From Rhizaria sp. SCN 62-66 (lineage: Eukaryota > Rhizaria, unplaced): a stretch of DNA of 64,000 bases. The first letter of the stretch is position 1. Each line of letters starts with the position of its first letter. The stretch lies in NCBI GenBank assembly GCA_001724265.1, contig MEDY01000191.1, forward strand, positions 19,165 through 83,164, given 5' to 3'. Under the pieces are notes generated by a model that searched no databases, was not told the DNA's origin, and worked only from the letters and a program-made list of their open reading frames with translations. A program made the position numbers and the translations under genes. Shown here piece after piece: positions 32,677 through 46,925 of the stretch.

Positions 32677-33605
32677 GAGACTAGACGGAGCAGGGCAGGG
32701 GGCGAAGAACGCGAAAGCAAGGTGAAGGGAAGGGGGAACAGGAAGAAGTGAGTGGGAAGTTAGGAAAAGACGAGAAATAGCGGTGAAGTACACACATGCT
32801 CGCGCGAGAGGACGGTTCGAAGCTCCTGCGGGGAGGCAGTCCATTGTCTTGGGGTCACAGAGCCCACTTCGCAAGCGTCTCCAGGGAATCAACGCGGCGT
32901 TGCAGAATATCGCCGCTTAAATATCAAATGCAACAGACCCGCACAATAGTATATATAATGTTCTAAAGCGCCCCAGTCGGTCTTGTGACGCACATAGAGC
33001 GCTTTCGCGTCGTGCCGCCCCGCTCCGACCGACCGCGCCGAGCCCGGCCAGTCTAAGGGCAAAAGCACGCAAATTTGTCCCTCTCAAATTAGAGCTCTAA
33101 TTTGAGGGGCATCGGACTTTTTCGGTCCAGGGACACACTCCTCAACCTTTCTTGTTTCCTGCCAAGATATCTACTCTAAAACGTTTTTATTTTTAATCGA
33201 AACGTCTATTTTTCAATTTTAGACTAACTATATTTAAATTTCATTTTGTTTTCATCTCGATTCTTACCAGGTATCAGTGTCAAAGATGGGATGTTATGGT
33301 GCGAGCAATGATAAAGTGGGTTGATTTATTGATTTGGGGGGGTCATATGTTTGAGTCTGTGTCTTTTGGGTGTGTTTTCAAAACTATTTAAGTAAATACA
33401 ACAGAGTTCTTTGGCTCTTATCGTCTTTGATATTGCTATTATACGCCGCGGCGGACCAGTAGATACCAGTGTGTGAGAGTGAGTGTGCGTCATTTTGTTT
33501 GATCAGATCATGATCTTACACATGACGACGACACATAATTTAGTTTACTTTGACCTAAGCTTATGTCATGCTAAGGCTCACGTAGTTCCTCACTTGCATC
33601 CCTAT
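32677..33605. promoter_or_regulatory. Upstream region of eS21 and 3' flank of RUVBL2
   Basis: 929 bp between two minus-strand genes. It should contain the eS21 leader exon and promoter; a TATATATAA lies near 32950. A GC-rich block (33000-33060) precedes a striking inverted-repeat element (33077-33134, listed separately). The part from ~33170 to 33480 is AT-rich. Confidence 0.5.
33077..33134. other. Predicted three-way-junction inverted repeat (possible structured RNA or DNA element)
   Basis: GTCCCT (33077-33082) pairs exactly with AGGGAC (33129-33134). Enclosed by this stem are a perfect 24-bp palindrome (33083-33106, centre AGAGCTCT) and a second hairpin, GGAC 33114-33117 with GTCC 33125-33128 around a 7-nt loop. 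The three helices can form together. It lies in intergenic DNA upstream of eS21. No known RNA family was recognised. Confidence 0.5.
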
Positions 33606-36480
<2,875 letters not shown>

Positions 36481-39400
36481 ATGTCAGACGCGTCGCCAAC
36501 ATCTTTGGTGGGCTATCTTTTGCGTCTTGATACGCCAGTTTCCTCCTCCTCTGCGGCCGAGACTGTCCCTGCATTCCCCTCCCCGCCGCCCTTCTCGCAC
36601 CCCAGCTCCGTCGCCACCGCCGCGACGGAGCCGCTGCGCCTCCCGCTTTACTCCGGCGTTAACCTTGTTAGCACCTACCATTTTATCAACGATGGCGACG
36701 CTATTCCCTCAAAGATTGCTTCTGCGACAGTCTTTGCAGCAAAGGCTGCGAAAGCATCAGCAGAGGCGACAGCAGAGCGCGTCCGGACGCTGGAGGCGCT
36801 CCACACCCTGCTCACAGTGACTGCGAGCAGGACCAGCGCTGGCGGCGATGCTAAGCAGGAGCAAGAGCAGAAACAGACGCGGAAACCGAAGCAGAAGCAG
36901 AAGCAGGAGCAGAAGCAGGAGCAGGAGCAGGAACAGAAGCGGGAGCAGGAGCTTGACAACGTGACAGTTACCGTCTCTGCGACGTGCATGGCGCCCTCTA
37001 GGTGCGCTTTTGCCGCTGCTCTTGGCTGCTTAAGCGCGCATGCCGAATCTGCTGTGGCGATCACTGCTCCCTACAACAACGAGTCGAACAGTAAAGAGGG
37101 CGACGACGCAGGCGCGGCTGCAACAGCGACCGGGGCAGGCGTGTCGCCATCGCCCAGGGCTGCTAAGGATGCGAAGGGTGCGGTTGTGGCGTATCAATGC
37201 CCCTGTTGTGCCCCTGCTTTGTTTACAGGCTCTAGCACTGTGCCCGCTATTACTCTGACTGACGGCGCTGTGCTTCTACTTTGTGGCGGCCTTCGCTACC
37301 AATTTCACGATATTTCGACCGCACTGACTGCGGCCGAGTCAGTTGCAAGCGCCGCGGACCTGAAATCAGAAGTCAAGGTCGAGACTGTAGCGGATGCTGA
37401 AGGCGAGGCGAAGGAAAGCGCGACTGCGGCGGCAGAGCAGTCTGCAGCGGCTGTGACAAGTGCAAGCCGCTGCAACAGCTTTGTGCTAGGCAGCAACACC
37501 AACAGCCCGAACGCCAGCGTGGACAGCGGCACCCACCACAACGGCTACAACAGTCTCGCGAGCATTAGCGACAGCAGCAGCAGCCACAGCAGCCTCGGTG
37601 TGAGCGCCGGCTCGATCGCCGACTCGGTCTCTGCCGCAGATGCAGATGCAGACGTCGACGCCGACGGCGCCAGCGCCAGCGTCAGCGCCAACGCCAGCGC
37701 CAACGCGGGCACGAGCCTTGCTGCCAGAGCGAGCACTGGCGACTGCGACGGTGATGGCGGTGACGACATCGATATTGACGGTGACGGCGACGTCATCGAC
37801 TGCAACGGCAGTGGCGGCTTCATCGCGAGCAGCTCTGATCCCATCCCGATGACGCTGGCCACCTCCGACAACCTGTGCGGCGGCGAGAGCGCCGAAGATG
37901 CGGGGGCCGACGGCCGTGCGGGCGCTGCGAAGGCCGTTGCGATGACTGACGGCGACGAGGGCGACAGCAATCGCGCCGATGGCAACGGGAGCACGAGTGT
38001 TGCTGCGGGCGCTGTTGCTGTTGCTGGTGATGCGAGCAATGCTGCTGCTACTGCTGCTGCTGTTGCAGCAGCTGCCACTGACGACTTTGTGTCGCCCACG
38101 TTCCTGAATGATTTCTTCAACGACGACGACGAGCAAGACGCCGCCTATACCCAGAGCAGCCCGACTGAGGGCAACAATCAACACACAGCTACCAGCAGCA
38201 ACAGTACCACTAACTCCAACACCGACAGTCTTGGTTCTATCATCGCCTCAGCGCGGCAGCAGCAAGTCCAAGATTAGCAGCAACACAAGCAGCAGCAGAG
38301 CGCTCGCCTGTCTACGGGCAGCGACGCCGCGACGGGCGACGTCACGTGCTACCGGGACGGCTTGACTTCTCTGCAGGACGACTCGCTGCTGTACCGGCCC
38401 TTCACCAACGGCAGCAACAACACCAAGAGCGTGAGCGCCAGTGCTGTCGGCAGTGCAGCTCCTGCCTCTGCCTCTGTTTCTGCCTCGCATGCTCACCCCC
38501 AGTCGGCTCGCCCCCAGTCGCGCGCGCAGTCGCTGCTGCAGTCCCAGCCGCAGCCGCAGCCCCAGTCCCAGCCGCAGCCCCCGCTCCGGCCGCAGCCGCA
38601 GGGCAAGAGCAACCTCGGCGGACTGCAGCTGCCCGCCCCGGACTCGTCTTCGCAGCCGCAGCCGCAGAGTCTGGGTGCGACGCTGGTGCTGCCTGCGGCC
38701 GCAGATGCTGACGCGACACTGGTGCTTGAGTCGGCGACGATGGTGATTGACAACGGCAATAATAACCACAATGACAACGACAGCGATGCTGCGACGCTTG
38801 TCATCGGTTTCAATAACAACACGCAGGCTAATAGTGACACTGAGGACGATGTTTCTGCGACGCTTGTTATTGGCGATAGCAATCATGACAGCGCGTTTAA
38901 CCCTACTCTTGTGATTAACAATGATAACGACAAGACTGACGATGCCAGTAAAACCAACAATAGATTTGACGGCGCGAGTACGCTTGTTATCTCTGCTGAC
39001 AACGAACACGATTCTGGACACGACGCGACTTTGGTCATTGATGACACTAATACGGGTGCCAACCACGTCAAAACTGACGACAAGTTTGACATGACTCTTG
39101 TGCTCAATAGCCATGTCAACACGAACTCGATCCCGAACAGTATTAAGGAAAACGACGCTGCGAACCAAGAGGTTTATGACATCAAGACTGCCACTGCGAC
39201 GGCGATTAACGCAGCACGCAGTATCAGCGGTATCAGCGTCCGCAGTCATAGTAGGAGCGCCAGTGTGAGCAAAAACAACAGCCAGAGTTCGACCACTGGC
39301 GTTTGTGATGAGGACATTGATGTTGTTGAAAGCGGCAGCAGCAGCAGCACCAACATCAACAACAACAGTGAAGACAGCGCTGCTGCCAACGATGTCGACG

Positions 39401-42400
39401 ACGACAACCTAAACGCCACCGCCACTGCTGACCTGCTTCTGAGCAACGTCGCCAAAGACTCCGCTGTGCCCGCGCAGATTAACCGTGAACACACTGAGTG
39501 TGAGCAGAGCGCTGTTGTAGTTGCGGGTGATTCTCACGCTGATGACAGCGCTGTCGGCAGCACTGCCGGCAACACCGACGACAACGGGGCCACTGCCGAC
39601 AATGGCGATGACCCAGCCTCCGACAGCGCGAACTTCGACTCCTCTTCGTTGTTCCCCAGCACGCTGTCGCTCGACAACGACCGCCGGCCCGCTGAGGGCG
39701 AGGACGAGGGCGTGAGCGCGGGCGAGAGCGAGTGCGAGGGCGAGGGCGAAAGTGACGCGGGCGCGGGCCGCGATAACGGTGAACAGGGCCCGGGGGGCTC
39801 GGGAGACAGCAGTGAGCACAAGGACAGCGGTGTTGCGATGCATGATGACGACGACGACGACGTCAACACTGTCGCCGAGGTGAAGCCGCCTGCTGCTGAG
39901 CTGAAGTCTCAGGTTTCCATGGCGAGGTCACGCGCGTCGAGGGCGAAGGCGCCTCTCAAGTCAGACGATGATGGCGACGATGAGAAGCAGACGGAAGACG
40001 GCTTTGACGAGCAGCTACTTCAGCAATCCCAGAAGCAACTTCAAGAGCAGCTCCAAGAGCCAAAGCAAGAGCAAGCGGAAGAGCATGAGAACGAGCATGA
40101 CGCTGCCGAGATCAAGCCGCGCGGCAAGCGTGCGCGCGCTGCGCCAGTCTCGCTTGCGTCGCGCGTCGAGTCGTTGTCGCAAGGCCATCCAGCCTCTGTC
40201 GATGACAAGGAGTGTGCTGCCGCTTCAGAAGTTGCTGCTGCTGTAGCTGCTTCTGCTGCTGATGACGTATCTGACACGATTGCAGCGGCAGCAACAAGCA
40301 TCACTAAGACGTCCAGCACATCTGTTACGAACGCGACCAGCATCAAGGCTCCAATTACGAAGGCGGCTAGCTGCAAGGCAAGTGTTGCCAAGGAGGCTGA
40401 GACGCCAGCGCCAGACCAGGTCTCCGAGTCTACGGAAGCGGCTGCTGCTCCCTATGATGCTGCTCCTAAGGTCCCTGCTGCGGGCTCGAGCGCCCGTCCT
40501 GCGCGCAACAGTCGGAACCACAATTTAAATGCTGCCGCTGAGACGGACACTGCCACTGCCGAGAAGGCTACCATCAATAGCCCCACGACTTGCGATGACA
40601 CGAGCAACAAGAGTGTTGCAACTGCTGCGAGGAGCAAGGCGAAGAATCCGCCCGCAAGCAAGAACGCCAAGAGTAAGAGCAAGCCTAAGAGCAGGTCTGA
40701 CAACAACGACAGCGACTATGACAGTGACGACGACAGCAACACTGCTGCCGTTGACACCACGACAGCACCGAAGGCGAGCGCAACCGCGGCTTCCGCGAGT
40801 GTTGGTGGCGGAGACACTGCGACAGCGAAGCCCCCCCGCGTCGTCGTCGTGTTCTCTCAGTCTGCGCTCGACGTTGACGCCACCGCCGCGGCGCTCACAG
40901 CCCTCGGCGCCATTTGCATCACGAGCAGCAGCGGCAGCGGCAGCAAGGACGCAACCAGCGCGAGCGCTACAAAGGTGTCAAAGCAGTCCGGCCGCTCTTC
41001 TCGCGGCGCCGGCGCGAACGGCGCCGCTGCAGAGGCCGGCGTGAGCCCGGCGAGTGAGGACCTGTGCCCGTGGCCGACGCACTTGGTGTCGTCGGGTCAG
41101 TTGCGCACGGCCAAGGCGCTGGCGGCGCTGGCCTCCGCACGCTGGGCGCTGTCGGACGACTGGGCCGCGCGCTCCATCGCCGCAGGCCGCCTGCTGCCCG
41201 AGGCGCCCTTCGCGCTTTCGCCCGCGCTGTCCGCGGACGGCGGCGGCGAGGATGCAAACGGCGGTGCCGCGACTGAGGGCGGCGCGACCAAGGGCGGCAA
41301 GAGGGGCAAGGCGGCCGCTGCAGGCGCTGCAGTCGCTGCCGACGCTGGCGCGGCCACGACGGCTGCGCGCGCCGCTGTGGTGACGTTGGAGCGCGCCTAC
41401 GCGTTTTCGCTGTCGGACTCGCTGCATCGCAACCGCTACAGCTCGCTTCATCTGCGCGCACCCTCTCTATCAGAGCCACACGCGCAGGCAGGCTCAGGTT
41501 GGCTGCACGGCTGCGTGCTGCTGCTGCTGCCCGGGCTGCGGATGCCGACGGCCGAGCTGCGCGCTGTGGCCGCCGCGGCGGGCGGCGCTGTGCTAGCGCT
41601 GACGCCCGCCACCGCTGCCGCCGCAGCCAAGGCCGCCATCGCTGCTGGTTCTGCAGCCGGTGCAAGTGCCAGTGGCGGTGAAATTGATGGTAACAGCGCG
41701 AGGGCTGCGGGCGTGGCCGCGTTTGTGGCGGCTCTGTCCGAGCGCGACCCGCTCTACCAAGCCGCAGCGAGGAGCCACGCCGCGCCCCGCAAGGGTCAGT
41801 CCCCAGCGCAGTCGGAGGCCGAGGCCGAGGTGGCGGCGCTGGCGCAGTCCCCGCACCTGCTGGCCATGACGGCGGCTGAGCTTGCCGTTGTCGCCGCGCG
41901 GGCCTGCGCCGGCGCCCTTCCGCCCGCGCACTGCTACCATAGCGGCAGCGTGCGCCAGCGCGGCGACCGAGACGAAGAGGAAGAAGAGGAGGAGGAAGAG
42001 CAAGATGATAACGGAGCTGGCGCTCGTGGCCGTTCGTGGCCAGACGCCAAGAGCTGCCGCGAGTGGTTGCTCACGGCACCATGCAGTATCAACGCCACCA
42101 ACAGCAGCGCCAGTAGTGACACTATTGCGATTGCTGCCAAGGGCGGCCGTGCTGCCAAGACTGCTCCCCGCGGCACCGCCAGCGCCGTCACCAGCAGCAG
42201 CGGCGTTGGCGCTGGACCGGCCGTCATCATTGTCGGCGAGGCTATTGCGACAGGCTCGAGCTCGAACAGCAAGAGCGCCAGCGCGAGTGCCGCATCTGTT
42301 CCGAAGCCAGTGGCGGGCGTTCTTGCTGACTTGCGCAAGGCTGGTGTACTGTCATCCTCGGACGCTGACGCCGACGGCAGCAGCTCGCAGGTGCAGGAGC

Positions 42401-42582
42401 AGAAGCCGAAGGGCCGTGCCGGTGGCCGCGGCAAGGCTGGAGTCAGCGGCGCTCCTATCCAGCCCGCTGCCAGTGTCAGTGCCGACAACGCAGGCCATGG
42501 CGTGTGGCTCTGCTCGGTCGAGGTCGTGCTCACTGGGGCGCTGCGGCAATGCGCACAGCCGGAGCTTTTCCCCCTGCTCTAA
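36481..42582 (+). CDS. MDC1: MDC1-like DNA-damage mediator: FHA, TLVI repeats, tandem BRCT; one in-frame UAG
   Basis: One frame from ATG 36481 to TAA 42582, 2,033 aa, if the single UAG (codon 599) is sense. Residues ~8-285 are a degenerate FHA domain with large insertions: GYLLRLD, then PLYSGVNLV, then ITLTDGAVLLLCGGLRYQFHD, which follows the MDC1 FHA pattern. Residues 734-875 hold nine T-L/M-V-I/L motifs. The last ~580 residues are a tandem BRCT: VVVVFSQSALDVDATAAAL and THLVSSGQLRTAKALAAL with WALSDDWAARSIAAGRLLP. After these come AYAFSLSDSLHRNR, LHGCVLLLLPGLRMPTAEL and the end VWLCSVEVVLTGALRQ. Order and end motifs match MDC1, which reads phosphorylated H2AX through its BRCTs and recruits repair factors. 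The rest is Ser/Asp/Asn/Gln-rich. Orthology to MDC1 is inferred from motifs by eye. Confidence 0.75.
38275..38277 (+). other. In-frame UAG codon, probable glutamine
   Basis: UAG at codon 599 of the MDC1-like gene, between QQQVQD and QQHKQQQ. The same frame stays open for 1,434 codons afterwards and contains the BRCT domains. Every neighbouring codon family suggests Gln. Confidence 0.85.
38680..39105 (+). repeat. Nine TLV[I/L]-type short linear motifs
   Basis: In the MDC1-like protein, residues 734-875: TLVL, TLVL, TMVI, five TLVI and a final TLVL, mostly preceded by Ala or Asp-Ala and set in Asp/Asn-rich spacers of 5-25 residues. They fit the pThr-x-x-Ile/Leu ligand pattern of FHA domains. 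Confidence 0.8.
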
Positions 42583-43160
42583 GCAACTGACAGTTACATA
42601 GGGCACCAACATAATGAATCATTTACCTAGAACTTTCGATCAGTAATGTAACAATGAGAAAGTGACAATAAAATACATCACTTTATCGACTTGATGGATG
42701 ATAAACAAGTATAAACACGTTGTTTATTTACAAATTGGCACACTATGTTGTTTTGAATCGATAATTAAAGTCGTCACACAAACAAAACACGCACTAGAGT
42801 GATTATAAAAGGCATATGAAATCACAATCACACAATCAATCACAATATGATAAAAGGAAGGACTTGAAAAAAAGAAATCTGAGCACAATAGCAGTTGTAA
42901 TCCAACAGCTAAAGCAAAAAGTTGCGATTGAGCTATTAGTACTATACTGTTCTTGCATTGCACTCGTAAATTGAACAAAAGTCGTAAATTGAACAAAAGA
43001 CTGACTTGTTGTACAGGGAGACAGGAACGATTCGATACATGAATGGCGACAACAAGATGTTGTGAAAGGGTTGCGATTAAGCAACATACGCAGATGAGAG
43101 GCTGTTTTGAATCCCTGTGCCACAATCACGTCTTGCTATGGAGCTATGATGTCCTCGCAC
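42583..43160. other. Convergent intergenic region
   Basis: 578 bp between the MDC1-like gene (+) and the TMEM245-like gene (-). An AATAAA at 42667-42672 is a likely poly(A) signal for the former. It contains an 18-bp direct repeat (listed separately). Confidence 0.5.
42964..42999. repeat. Exact tandem duplication of 18 bp
   Basis: Two identical 18-bp units beginning TCGTAAATTGAAC, at 42964-42981 and 42982-42999, in AT-rich intergenic DNA. Confidence 0.9.
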
Positions 43161-45515
43161 TCAGGCGCGCTTGCGTCCGCGCCCGCGGCCATTACCGACG
43201 CGCGCCATGATGGCGAGCACAAGGGTCGCGGCGGCGTTGGCTGCGGCGACCAGGACGGTGCCGGCGACGGACACCACGGTCGCCGCCACGCCCCACAGAT
43301 GAGCCAGCGTCGCGTCGGATGCGGCATCGCTCTCGGAGACGGCACCGGTCGCACTGCCATCTCTGGCGGCGGCGACGGCGGTGTCCGCGGACGCTCTCGG
43401 GCTGGTGGTGCTGCTGCTGCTGTCATTCATGTTGGCGCCCGCGACGGGGGTGCCGGGGAAGGCAAAGGAGCTGGCGCGGGTCAGCAGGCTCAGCGCGAGG
43501 CTGGGGGCGCTACTCTCGCTGCTCGCAGGCTGCTGCTGAGCCGCCTGCTGCTGCTGCTGCTGCTGGCGCAGCAGGGCCTTGCGCGCCTTGCCGCTGCTGG
43601 CGCCCTTACCCGCGCGCTTCTTGCCGGGGGACTGCAACGCGAGCTGGCCGCCCGCGGCGACGGCCTTGCGCGCGGCCGCGGCCGCGTCGCGGTGCTCGTC
43701 GGCCCCGTCGTCGTCGCTATCCTCCTCGTTGTCCGTCGCCCAGCCGGAGTCGTCGCCACGCGCCTCTTCCGCGTCCGCGCCGCCCTTGCTGCGCACCATA
43801 GTGACCGCCGCGCCGCTGGCGGGCGCTACTGGGGTCGCAGACGAGAAGGACGACGACGGCGACAGGGAGCCGTCACGATCCTTGCTGTCGCCGCCAGCGT
43901 TGCTGCTGAGGTTGCTGCGGTGGCCCTTGCCGGGCGTCCGCGACGCCTTGGTGCTCGCACTTGCGTTGTCGTTCATCTAATCACTCTAGCGGCGCAGACG
44001 GCGGAGCGCGGCGGCCTCGGCCTCAGCCTCAGCGGCAGCCTCAACGGCGTTGGCGGCAGCCGTGGCGGCAGCGGCGCGGGTGGCCTCGGGCCCCTGGTAG
44101 GAGAGGTAGACCTCGAGCACGGTGACCATGATGCCCGAGAGGAGCGGGCCGAGGATAACGCCGATGGTGCCGAAGACGTAGAGACCCATGGCGAGCGAGG
44201 TGCCGACGAGGAAGGTGTTGCCAGGGATGATGCCGTAGATGAGCGAGTCGCCGGCCGAGAGCAGGAGCTGGACGGTGACGACGAGCACGGCTTTGACGGG
44301 CGCGCCGGTGATGGCGAGCCCCGCGGCGACGGGGACCCAGACGACCCAGGACGAGAGCACGGGCAGCATGGCGGTGAAGCCGGCGATGAAGGACAGGATC
44401 AGCGAGATGTCGATGCCGACGAAGAGGAACACGAGGTACGTGCCGAGCATGTGCGAGAGGCCGACAGCGGTGGAGGACACGAAGACGGACACGACGGACT
44501 TGTTGAGCGAGCGCATGAGTTTGCCCGAGTCCTCCTGCGAGAAGGGCGAGAGGTCGGTGAGCAGCCCGCCCCACGACAGCTGCGTCTGCAGGAAGTAGAA
44601 GAGGCACGACGCAAAGGTCACGAACGAAACAAGCAGCGAGACCGAGTCAGCGAGCACGCCCAGGACGCCGCCCAGCGCGCCCGTGAGGTGGTTGCTAAAC
44701 TGCATCGCAGTGTCGACGATCGTGGTCTTCACCACCGCGGCGTCCCAGGGCGGCAGCTCCCAACCCCACGTCTTGGCGTAGCGCTCGAACCAGAGGTAGT
44801 AGGGCGAGGAGCCGAAGTCGTCAAGCAGCGTCTGGAACTGCGGGTTCTCGTCAACGAAGGCCTGGATCTTGGCGACCAGTGCCTGGGACTCAGAGATACA
44901 CGACTTGACGAAGAGGAAGAGCGGGAAACAGACGAGGAAGGCGACGACGGCGAGGCACAGTGTGGCCGCCACAGTCGAGCGATTCGCCCAGATGAGGAAG
45001 GACCAGGCGGAAAAGACGACGGTGGCAACGAGCACGTTGAGCAACGCCTCGGAGCTGGTGAGCAGGATGAGGACGTAGACGGCGAGCGAGCACAGGTACA
45101 CGGGGACGCGGTAGGCAGAGATGGCGACGTCGAGCCGGTCCAGCGCGCGCGTCGTCACCAGCAGCGGCTTGTGCAGGAACACGGACCAAAGCAGCGCCCA
45201 GAGGATCGGAGTGAGGTGCGGCAGCAACATGAGGCCGTTGTAGTAGACGAGCAGCACGATGAAGAGCAGCACGAGCACCTGCGACAGAAAGTCGAACGTG
45301 CGCTGGATGCGCGCCTTCTTCAGCTGGTTGTGGATCTTCATCAGATCAGAGTCGCTGGGGGCAAACAGAGAGGACGATGAGCACTGCTGCATACCACCCG
45401 CACTCGCGTCAGCGGAGCCAGAGGCATCAGAGGTTGTTGCAGACTTGTTCTGCCTGTCGCTGCTGGCGGCGTTAGGGGCTCCAGAGCCCTGTGCGCCGCG
45501 GTTCTTAGCGGACAT
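43161..45515 (-). CDS. TMEM245: TMEM245/AI-2E-type polytopic membrane protein with C-terminal extension through two UAGs
   Basis: ATG 45515 to TGA 43161, 784 aa if the UAGs at codons 510 and 513 are sense. Residues ~60-500 have the AI-2E transporter/UPF0118 pattern. Hydrophobic pairs near the N-terminus precede a long amphipathic loop (ISESQALVAKIQAFVDENPQF). Then come FLQTQLSWGGLL, a GIDISLILSFIAGFTAMLPVLSSW helix pair, AGDSLIYGIIPGNTF and a terminal LGPLLSGIMVTVLEVYLSY. I count about eight membrane segments. After the RRLRR stretch the frame reads UAG-Ser-Asp-UAG-Met-Asn-Asp and stays open for 271 codons. This part is Ser/Ala/Lys-rich and ends with a further hydrophobic helix (~residues 735-770) and a basic tail. 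Under the standard code the protein would end at residue 509. Transported substrate is unknown. Confidence 0.8.
43977..43988 (-). other. Two in-frame UAG codons two codons apart
   Basis: Minus-strand UAG at 43988-43986 and 43979-43977 (codons 510 and 513), separated by Ser-Asp. They join the transporter-like domain to a 271-codon in-frame extension that ends in TGA. There is no room for an intron between them. Confidence 0.7.
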
Positions 45516-46612
45516 TATGCCCACAAAAGATGTCGCTGCGCAGGTCAGGCATGTAGGTCCGGTTGCATTGCAAGATCAGTTCAATGACAAACGAATGGGT
45601 GCGGGAGAAGGTAAGTGAGTGAGCATGTGGATTTAGGCGTGAGGGTTGATTTTGGCGAGTCAATTTGTCAACAGGGTGATCGTCAAAGACAAGTGTTTTC
45701 ACAGAAAATGACTGCATTTATAAAAATAAACGCAATGTTCATAAAACATAACGGTGCCTTATGGATTCGACTCAGGACGCATCAATCTACGTCGGGGCCA
45801 GCTGTGCGCCAACTCCATACTGGCGCTCGCGCGGATAATGTGATGCGCAGCCCAACGAAAATACGTATCTCCCTCAGCTACGCTCGCCTGAAAGATATTT
45901 TTCTGCATACTTTCACTAGATATCATAAGATGTTCGTGTGACAGACAGTATGCGTACATTTTGAGTTCATTCATGAACGTATGTACCCCCAAATCCATGT
46001 TGATAGTTTAAAACGAGTGACATTTGAATGAGCATGCATTTGTATTGCTTTCTCAGTTGCGAGCACAGAACGCATCATTTTGTGCACGTATAAAAGGTTT
46101 TGGATATTGAACAGTAGACTATAGAATGGAGGGTCTGCGCAGACAGAGAGGCGCAGCCACACTTGTTGAGACTAACTAAGCGATTGGCAGACACGAGGCA
46201 GAATCAGACAACAAGCCACTTCGCACAGACATTAAGTACGGAGAAAAAACTGGAACTGAAAGCGAAACACGACAGCGCAACGAAACTAAGAGATACAATA
46301 GATTGAGATGATACACTGAACATAAGCACATGATTTGGGAAAACATTTAAAAATATGCACTAAAAATGCTACTATCGTCAATTTTTGGCATGGTGTGAGA
46401 ACTGATGCAGCAAAGCTCAAGACCCGAACTAGTCGCCGCGCGCGCTCAACGCCGCATACATGGTACTTAGACAGTGAAGACACTTAGAGAGCAAAAAAGG
46501 AAACAAAAGAAGAGATAAAATAGATACTGAGCTGTTTGGGAGCAGGCTTAAATTCATCCGTTGCCACTCCCCGCTCGCAGCAGCCAGCGGCACCGGCAGC
46601 AGACAGCACACC
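45516..46612. other. Intergenic region between two minus-strand genes
   Basis: About 1.1 kb, AT-rich, holding the promoter side of the TMEM245-like gene and the 3' flank of the DDT gene. Nothing specific was recognised. Confidence 0.5.
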
Positions 46613-46882
46613 TTACTGCTACTGGTGCTGCTGCTGCTGCTGGAGCTGGCGCTACTGGTGGTCCGCGACGACCTGCGCGACGAAGATCTGCAGCAGCTGG
46701 TCGGGGCCGACGTGCTCGAACTGGCCCTGCAGCCCAGCCAGCTGCTGCAGCCACGCCGCCAGCACCGCCTCGCGCTCCGTGGGGACGGGCTCGACCAGCT
46801 CCGCCAGCTGCCGCAGCTGCTGCACATGCGACTCCTGCAGCTGCAGCAGCTGTTGCTGCTGCGGCTGCTGCGGCTGTTGCTG

Positions 46883-46925
<43 letters not shown>

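Noticed and set aside
32677-32850. A longer eS21 N-terminus starting MDCLPAG from an upstream exon
   Set aside because: A splice join in frame is possible, but the added residues do not resemble eS21, and the shorter form already has normal length.
33172-33182. CTCTAAA as an anticodon loop of a CUA-reading tRNA
   Set aside because: There is no pairing stem around it. No tRNA-Gln(CUA) was found in this window.
38362-42582. A separate gene starting at ATG 38362 after the MDC1-like FHA ORF
   Set aside because: The frame is continuous with the upstream ORF except for one TAG, with no intergenic DNA, and FHA plus BRCT belong together. UAG as sense explains it better.
43161-43976. A separate 271-aa gene starting at ATG 43976 after the TMEM245-like ORF
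   Set aside because: It is in the same frame, only nine bases after the first UAG, with no promoter or poly(A) space. It is taken as a C-terminal extension.
43107-45380. Plus-strand 757-codon ORF opposite the TMEM245-like gene
   Set aside because: Arg/Glu/Gly-rich antisense shadow; the minus strand codes membrane helices of a known family.
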